64,000 nt of DNA, taken from assembly GCA_029204225.1 (NCBI GenBank), contig CM055096.1, positions 6,260,316 to 6,324,315 on the forward strand. The letters are read 5' to 3'. The position numbers and the translations under genes are program-made. The notes under the pieces were generated by a model. It searched no databases, had not been told where the DNA came from, and saw nothing but the letters and a program-made list of their open reading frames with translations. Of the stretch, positions 57,349 through 64,000 are shown piece after piece (position 1 is the first letter of the stretch; each line of letters starts with the position of its first letter). Source of the stretch: Diphasiastrum complanatum. Lineage: Eukaryota; Streptophyta; Lycopodiopsida; Lycopodiales; Lycopodiaceae.

Positions 57349-58975
57349 TTATGCATCCACAATTTCGATTGTTGTGGCTATATCTTTGCATTTCATGTGC
57401 TCTTCTTGCCTTGTCCTTATCTGCACACAAAAAATAAAATCATTGTAACATTCGGCATCTTGAAACAACAACAAATCAAAATTCAAAATTTGCATATTGC
57501 ATAACATACCTTAACACCATTCAACAAAAATTGATAGTACTGAGAAAGATCAAAGTGCAACATTTCAAGTTCTAATCGAATGCGGTTGAGACTCCAATCT
57601 TCCTCGACCTTGATTACAACAAGAATATTGTCAATTTTTTTCACTGTTATTTGAAGTTGCTCTTGATGGTTTATTGCAAAATCTTGATCTAATGGCTTCC
57701 ACTCACTTTTGTATTTTATCCATCGTCTATAATACAGTAATAAAATTAGCATTTGTTTTTCTATGTGATATCTAAATGTCATTAGCATTTTCTTGGATAT
57801 GGTGACTTTGCTACAATTTCAAAATTATTGGCTGGTTTTCTCATGAACCTCATGCAAAAGGATCTACTTGAAAAGGTATTCTTAGCTACTTAAGTTTTGG
57901 AGGAAACTAGCATAATTATCAACCTAATTTTTGACAAATAGGCAAAATTTAGCTTGATTGATTTTCCAATTTCTTGTACAAATGTCCATTAATGTCTTGT
58001 ACATATTTTCTCTGCACTCAACTTGCTCATTTTGTTTCATGTTCCAACGGTCATCCAACAACTTGACAAGCATTTCATCACTCAAGTCCTTACAAATAAA
58101 CATCGTTTTTGTGCGCCGAACATTGCATTTGGAAAAAAAAATCAACACAAATAGCAAAAGTTATATACCAACTTAATCTATTATTCTTTGAACCATTGCT
58201 ACATTTCAATATACTCTGAATATCCATATAAAGTCTAAATAGAACCATTGCTACATTTTAATGTACTCTGAATATCCATATAAAGTCTAGATAAAAAACT
58301 TTTCGAAATTGTTGAATTTGGTGAAATCCATTCCTCACTTGAAAAATTTGGTAGAGGATATGGCTCTAATCTACCCAGTAAACCATTTTTATCAGAAATA
58401 TAGGTGTGATCATTAAAAAAACTCCCGACTCTAAAAGGGATATTGGAGAACGTCCCTTATATTATAGAACACCGATATCAGAATGTATGACATCAATTAT
58501 TCTTGTAATAGATTGAACTGATTGCCATTCAACAAAATTTGATGGATATAAATCTGCCAAAGCAACAAAAATATTGTGAGAGAAATTTAATATTAAGAAA
58601 ATTGCTAATACTGAAGAAATTTAATTTCAATATGTACATAGTAATCATATACTTACAATTGCATTTTTTTGTATCGTCTAGATTCAAATCTTGAATGTTG
58701 AGCTCTTTGTGAAGATAAGCATGTTGAACCACAACTTCCGTGATAGATTGACCAGTAGCTGATACTTTGAAATCCATTATCATTCCTTTCCAAGAGCTTC
58801 TATATATGTTATCTAATCTTTTTCTTTTTCAGAAAGAGCCTTTTGAAGAAGGATGTATCAAAATCAACTAATAGTTTCGATATATTCTCGGTAACCATTG
58901 GTCTTCTGCATTTTCTTCATTGAAAATATCGATAGCATCAATGGTTCTTCTTGGTCTCCGATTATGTGTCGCCAT
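57349..58975 (-). pseudogene. Unrecognised spliced gene or pseudogene, minus strand
   Basis: The two last exons are well supported: 57726-57510 (acceptor TATTATAG, donor AAG|GTATGT) and 57420-57349 (acceptor GTGTGCAG, stop TAA). They join in frame to encode SEWKPLDQDFAINHQEQLQ, LELEMLHFDLSQYYQFLLNG and IRTRQEEHMKCKDIA, ending EIVDA. Upstream possible exons carry DLSDEMLVKLLDDRWNMKQN (about 58090-57930), AYLHKELNIQDLNLDD (to a GTAAGT donor at about 58657) and a start MATHNRRPRRTID at 58975. A frameshift after the start region and stops in the middle suggest decay. A TATAAAC lies about 150 bp upstream of the ATG (59126-59134). I do not recognise the family. Confidence 0.4.
58190..58293. repeat. 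52-bp tandem duplication
   Basis: Units 58190-58241 and 58242-58293 differ at a few bases; core 'tctgaatatccatataaagt'. Confidence 0.9.
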
Positions 58976-58999
58976 TAGTCCAAAATATGTCTATGGAAG

Positions 59000-61076
59000 C
59001 TGAGTACGAATGAGAATGAAAAGAATGAAGAGAATAAGAGGTATACCTAAGAATAACAAAAAGTTCCTAAACTACAGTGATTAGTTAACTACAGTTCATG
59101 AATATTGAATCCAAATTAACCTCGAGTTTATAAATATGGGCAGCAAAGGGATATTCGGACAGTAACGGTGGTCCAATCACAATAGTTAGTTCTCCCCGGC
59201 GGGAGTTTTGAAAACTGTAAATTTTTGGCCGAGAATGCCGAAAAAATCCGTCTTTCAAGCATTGTAACGGTTTCGTCTCAGATGTACACAATTTATTGGG
59301 CCACTTGGACATTGAAAGCGTGCAAAGTCAAAGAAAACATCATTACAAAGGTCCCATTTTGAGTTCTAATATCCCCTAATGAGATTCCAAGCTCAAGGAG
59401 CTCAACCTGTGCGACCAACGAAAAATCTAGACTCCAAGGAGACTCATGCTAGCATGTTGAAAACGACAAATCTCGAGCTTAAAAGAACTCTCAAATATAT
59501 TTTCTTTCCATGTTAATAAAGTAGGTCGCCAGTTTCCTGGGGCCTAAGTACTTTGGCTAACATTACAACTTTATACAAGTTCTACGTAAGTGAATTAGAT
59601 CCACACTTTTCCTGCTCTAAGTGTAAAATATTTTCTTATTTTAAAATTGGTCTTTTTTGGCTGGTGAATTAGCTCGTGCCTTTGTACTTTTGATAAAATC
59701 TGGCCTATAAATCAAGCTCACACCATGAGTCTTAGGATCTAGTTTGGCCATGATGAGGACATCAACTTTCTCAAATCAGAGGAGGATGTTGTAAAGCTGA
59801 CTTGGGTGCACCCAATATGCCTCGTAAGACTTCGGACGGTGACGCTCCCAAAAGACCTAGAGCAAGTTAGGAAGTCAAGGATTGAGCCTCCAACGAGCTT
59901 CCGACGTGTGGTGAGCCAGTCAAATAGCCACAAGTCACGAGCTAGCTCTGGAGCTCGAGTCATGGCCTAGTCAACCCTTGGGATCCATGTCCAGGAGCTA
60001 AGCTGATTCTACCTGCAGGGATGGCTCCCTAGATCCATATTTGGGAGCTAGTTTGATCCTGCCAATCTAGCCAAGCTTAATCAACAAAAGAAAAACTAAG
60101 TCCAGAAAAGCGTGCTTTACCAGACAACACTATATTCCAATGCAGAGGAGGGACACCAAATCACAACAGAACTATAGGGGGAGTCCAGTAGACAGAAACT
60201 TGGGTAACTCAACCAGCCCCAAGAATGGGATGGGTCCAAGTGGAAGGACCTTTACTACAACCTTTTTGTGTCGCTAGCGCTTGAGGGTCCACATCACCGA
60301 CGTGTGACCCTCTACTATGCCATTTGGTCAACTTGGCAACCACCATGCCTTGAGATTTCACGAGTGACCTGTCTTTGACTTTTGTTACCTTTTGGGAACA
60401 AATTTAGAGTTGGCTTTCGGGTTGGCTGGAATTCTGATTTTCCTAAATTTGAATGGTTAGGCTGATTGTCTTTTCTAAGTTGGCTTTTCAATGAGTTCAT
60501 GTCGGGGACTTTAGTGTGTCTTGGGGAGACCGCTCAAGTCAGCACTCTTTAAGGTGTCAGCGCTGTAGGTGGACTCAACTATTTGGTCAAATTGTACAAA
60601 ACCCAAATATTAAAAAATATTTGGGTATTATCTCAATTTGCTCTCATTTTCTTACAGCTGAAAATTTGTGCAGTGTGTGTGAATGAATACGTCAATGTTT
60701 TCATCTTACTTTTACTTTTGTTATGGTGTTTATATTATTATGGTCTAATCAAAAACTTGTATATTCTTACTTTTTTTTTTAATTGCCATATTTTATAGCA
60801 AGGCCTTTGTGTGGTATATCACAACTTTCTTGTTTCTTGGCCAAGAAAAGTATTTAACTCTGAGCTCAGTTTTTCAACTTTACGAAAAGCAATGGAGCTT
60901 TGTACAACAAAGAAATCTTTCCTCGAGCACCCAAAACTTGCACATACCTACAAACACTTTTTAGTTTGATCAGAAAAAAAAAAGAAAATTCATGCATTGC
61001 TTATGGGATTATTGAAAGATCCAGAGAATCCTGGATCTGGGATGTGTCTGTGCAATACACACATAGAGCAGCTCTC
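59000..61076. other. Intergenic, nothing recognised
   Basis: Small open frames here (for example 59739-59963 minus) have no family resemblance. No LTR ends or RNA genes seen. Confidence 0.35.
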
Positions 61077-61373
61077 TCAATGTGTGGGTTTTTTGTGGTA
61101 TTGTTGTTTGATCCAGCTGATCCCTGTGGAGGTTCCTGTCTTCAACTTCTCGGCCCCAATAACAGCAGCAGACTTCACAAATCCGGTTATTGTAGCTCTC
61201 CTTACCTTGTCATTATATTCTGCAACCTTCTTCTTATTCTTCTTCTTTCTCGAGTTATCAGCATCGCCATCGTACCCTCTTGCCATCTGCTCATCGTCGT
61301 ATTTGTTGTCCCATTGATCCGTCCAGCTCAGTTCTGATGTATCCTGATTCACATATTCACCGCCGCTTTCCAT
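61077..61373 (-). CDS. Small uncharacterised plant protein, 98 aa, intact
   Basis: A single-exon frame from ATG (61373) to TGA (61077). The N-terminal half is acidic and polar (WTDQWDNKYDDEQMARGY), the middle is a Lys run (RKKKNKKKVAEYNDKV), and the C-terminal half, TGFVKSAAVIGAEKLKTGTS then GISWIKQQYHKK, resembles the C-terminal signature of a family of short land-plant proteins of unknown function that end in GTS-G-x-WIK-x-x-Y-x-K. No signal peptide or membrane segment is evident. The length is usual for such proteins. The leader upstream (61374-61660) contains another short open frame, possibly a uORF. Family recognition is from memory and needs a search. Confidence 0.65.
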   Translation of the reverse strand: MESGGEYVNQDTSELSWTDQWDNKYDDEQMARGYDGDADNSRKKKNKKKVAEYNDKVRRATITGFVKSAAVIGAEKLKTGTSTGISWIKQQYHKKPTH

Positions 61374-61744
61374 TTCTTCTTGTTAATCACCTACCAATCG
61401 GCTTTAAACTCTGCACGTAATATATCTAATCAAGGCATAGCACTGACAGGAAAAGTGCAACGTGAGAGCAGGATGTAAGTTCGAACAAAATGTGGGGATC
61501 AGTATAAAAGGAGAATCTGTGGCGTAGAGCAGGCTCAGAGAGGCAGCCCAATATGTGCCTGTTTCCGCAGTTGCTGCTGCGCAGAAACTGCTCTCACTGT
61601 TCACAATACCTTCCTCTCCGCTGAATTACTCGGAGGCCGAAGCGTAGAGGCTTTTGAACATCTGATAGTCCACTCTACTAATTCGCCAGTGTGTTGTCAT
61701 CCTTCCTTTTATTCTTCTTTCTTTCTTTCTGCTTTGTCATAGAG

Positions 61745-61763
61745 TATTATTATTATTATTATT
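61745..61763. repeat. (TAT)n microsatellite
   Basis: About six trinucleotide units. Confidence 0.85.
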
Positions 61764-62086
61764 GCTACCCCTAGTATTCTACTAGTTTACTATGCTACTA
61801 CGACTATTCTGTTGTTCTTCTTCGTTGTTGCTTGGTCGTGCAAATGGATAGATCTTCAAAGAATAGACCAAAGGCCAGTGTAGAGCCTCGACTTTGTGGG
61901 AGTTGACCAGATCTCAAGGGAAAAGAGAATTGGCCAACACCATAGCTTCTCTTACACGGAACCCTTTACTCTTATAAAGGTCTCTTCACATCTAACCCAT
62001 TAACCCATTATTGATTTCATATCTTCCTTGGAGCACGCCACCCATTCTCACAAAAACACTACAAATGTCACCATGCATTTCAGTGT

Positions 62087-62202
62087 CATTTTTCACAATG
62101 TCACCCAATGGGGTTGGCTCAGTTGGTTGGCTTGGCATCCAAAGTTTCTTTGGTCCCAGGTTCAAGCCTCCCCTTGGAAACCAAGAAGCATTTTTCACAA
62201 TG
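62087..62202 (+). mobile_element. Minimal tRNA-like retroposon with 14-bp target duplications
   Basis: An 88-bp insert (62101-62188) is flanked by perfect direct repeats CATTTTTCACAATG at 62087-62100 and 62189-62202. The insert has a perfect pol III A box TGGCTCAGTTGG (62115-62126) and near-perfect B box GGTTCAAGCCT (62159-62169). Their starts are 44 nt apart, the tRNA distance. Cloverleaf stems are poor and no poly-A or poly-T tail is evident, so it is a degenerate tRNA retropseudogene or a very short SINE rather than a working tRNA. Confidence 0.75.
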
Positions 62203-62719
62203 CATTAGTCAAATTTGATCTTCAGCACCAAATATGCTATTCTACCTGCTGAAACTATATTCTTAGTCAAATACAATATTTACAACACATCTCAAATGAG
62301 CCACTGAATTTTGAAATTCAATAACCACAATACCTTCTCCTTTGATTTTGTGTGAGATCCACCATGCAATTTCATGTTATTAGTGGACTTCGAAAATTGT
62401 TTGAACCAATTTCTTTTGCTAGTCATTTGTTGTATATATTGAATATAAGTACCAACAAGCAGATTTAGTAAAATCTTGTTGTCTTACCATAAAAAGTTTT
62501 GGTTCTTGATTGTGACAGCAATTGAACTTGCATTTGCTAGCTTGTTCTTGTTTTCATTGAATTTATTTTTTTGGGCACCTCCTAATCACGTCCTAATTTT
62601 TTGCAATACCTATAAAAAAAATTCTGTCAGATTTACTGTCTAGATAAAGAATACTATTGCCACTCATTCAATCTGGTCATTTTATATTGTTTGACAATAT
62701 TAATTCGAATTTAATGAGT

Positions 62720-63410
62720 AGCTTGCACAAACGTTCACTTGACTGATTTCTAGCGATCAGAATCGATTAGAAAACTATCTGACAAGTAACTTATTTCAAA
62801 TTTTAATCAAATTGAAATTCAACAAAATAGGAAAAAATTCAAATTTGTAACTTTCAATCTGGGAGTTCCCAATTCCTAAAGTTAAAAAAAATGATAGTAC
62901 AGTAAAAATTGTCGACAATTTCATTGCGGTTCCTTCTGTCAATTTTAACTTATCTATCTCTAGAAAATAATTTAGACTTAGTGAAAATACTGTGACCAAT
63001 TCTGACTGATAAACTCAGTTTAATCAATTCACTAATCTAAACCGATTCCATAGATAACGAAAAAATGACCGAAATTTTAATTTTTTTGAAAACTCAATTT
63101 CTTGTTTTATTTTACGTAATTCGAAAATTTTGTTAGTACAAAAGGCAATCGAAATCGAAAAATCAAAACACTGTCCGATTCCTAATGTTACTAACCCAAT
63201 GTCCAACTGGCATGCAAAGCACACTACAAAACGTCATTTCGGAATTTTTTACGTAAACTTCAGTTTAACGGAATTTGTCAGCCAATATCACTAATTTGTG
63301 ACCCAACTGTCAGAGCACATGCGTATGACCACTCAAATCGATTGTAAATCCCTCATGCATGTCAAAATTACTCTGAGAATCAACATGCAACCCTTCCTAC
63401 ACCTGTCATA
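62720..63410 (-). repeat. Fragment related to the G2 gypsy leader
   Basis: Sequence matches 21660-22165 in the same plus-strand order: 'aaaatt...cgaaatcgaaaa', 'catgcaa..cac', 'ttttttacgtaaa', 'gaccactcaaa', and 'cactcatgcatgtcagaatc' as 'ctcatgcatgtcaaaattac', then 'ctctgagaatcaacatgcaa'. No gag follows. Confidence 0.65.
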
Positions 63411-64000
63411 ATTACATTCAAGGATATAAAATACAACATCAAAGAGGAAATACTAATAGTGTCACTTTGGAATCCTCCTACACTTTGTGAGACACCATAG
63501 TGTCACCTTGTGATCCTCCACCATTGGATGAGGGTGAAGTCCTCACATAGTGACTCACATGATAAATATGCTCCTCTCTCTTTAAACTTCCTTAGTACAT
63601 GGGCTGCATTGGATTTTTGTGTAAAGGATAATAGGAGATCCTAGAGTCTACTAGCTCCGACCCATCCATTGTCCATTCATTTGTTGACAGTTGCAAGGAA
63701 GCAACAAAGAATCAGAAGCAGGAGAAGAATCATGACGTTGCTACAGTGCACTCTGACATGGTCAAAGGCTGCTGTTACTATGTAACCCAATAGAGGGCTC
63801 AATTGTGAGCAGTTTCTAAGAAGCAGAAACATGAACACCCTAGAACATTCTGCTGGAAAGACGTATTGGAGAACTCGATGACTTTTTCAGCCATACACAC
63901 GTTATGCCATTTAACACTCTTCTCCTTTTACAGTGTCTGAGATATTACTTGGTCGCTGCTACTGCTTTGCTTTGCTAGAATATATACGGTGAGGAGGTAT
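63411..64000. other. Window end, nothing recognised
   Basis: No coding, LTR or RNA feature is apparent. The word 'tagtgtcac' recurs in 63455-63510 without a clear unit. Confidence 0.3.

Noticed and set aside
59739-59963. 74-codon minus-strand frame as a gene
   Set aside because: No recognisable motif, splice context or homologous copy in the window.
60900-61337. 145-codon plus-strand open frame
   Set aside because: It overlaps the small minus-strand gene, whose C-terminal signature is recognisable, and has no family of its own.
62101-62188. A functional tRNA gene
   Set aside because: Boxes and spacing fit, but acceptor and T stems do not pair and TSDs show retroposition.

Overview
The window reads as nuclear DNA of a land plant with a large, repeat-filled genome. 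Evidence is a plant-type dynamin-related protein gene with canonical GT-AG introns, many decayed Ty1/copia and Ty3/gypsy elements, long (CT)n microsatellites, and a Penelope-like retroelement. Penelope-like elements are better known from conifers and spike mosses than from flowering plants, so a fern, lycophyte or gymnosperm is my guess, at low confidence. No tRNA, rRNA or CRISPR feature was recognised.

Layout. 1-2238: no gene, one ~190-bp tandem repeat. 2239-13331 (+): the 3' part of a DRP3-type dynamin gene in 16 exons (middle domain, variable linker, GED, extended serine-rich tail). Its GTPase exons are not in the window. The 2.6-kb intron 8541-11138 holds a degenerate hAT-like transposon and a near-perfect 90-bp hairpin. 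14.6-24.0 kb (-): two gypsy elements joined head to tail, G1 and G2. 25.1-25.7 kb (+): a fragment related to the Penelope-like N-terminal region. 26.4-45.7 kb: a patchwork of truncated copia elements on both strands, two copies of one gypsy family (G3) in opposite orientation, and a Penelope-like element at 34.9-37.5 kb (-). 45.9-46.2 kb: a promoter-like block. 48.1-51.9 kb (+): a gag-protease copia-like element with a long intact ORF but no polymerase. 51.9-56.8 kb: more copia pieces. 57.3-59.0 kb (-): pieces of a spliced, unrecognised gene. 61.1-61.4 kb (-): a small plant gene of unknown function. 62.1 kb: a tiny tRNA-like retroposon with perfect target-site duplications. 62.7-63.4 kb: a repeat shared with the G2 leader.

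Only the DRP3 gene and the small 98-residue gene look like intact host genes. Almost everything else is transposon debris with stops, frameshifts, lost catalytic residues and chimeric junctions. The items most worth following up are the Penelope-like element and its N-terminal domain (seen twice), the polymerase-less copia-like ORF, the tRNA-like retroposon, the palindrome array next to a TATA box, and the exon-edge duplication inside the DRP3 gene.
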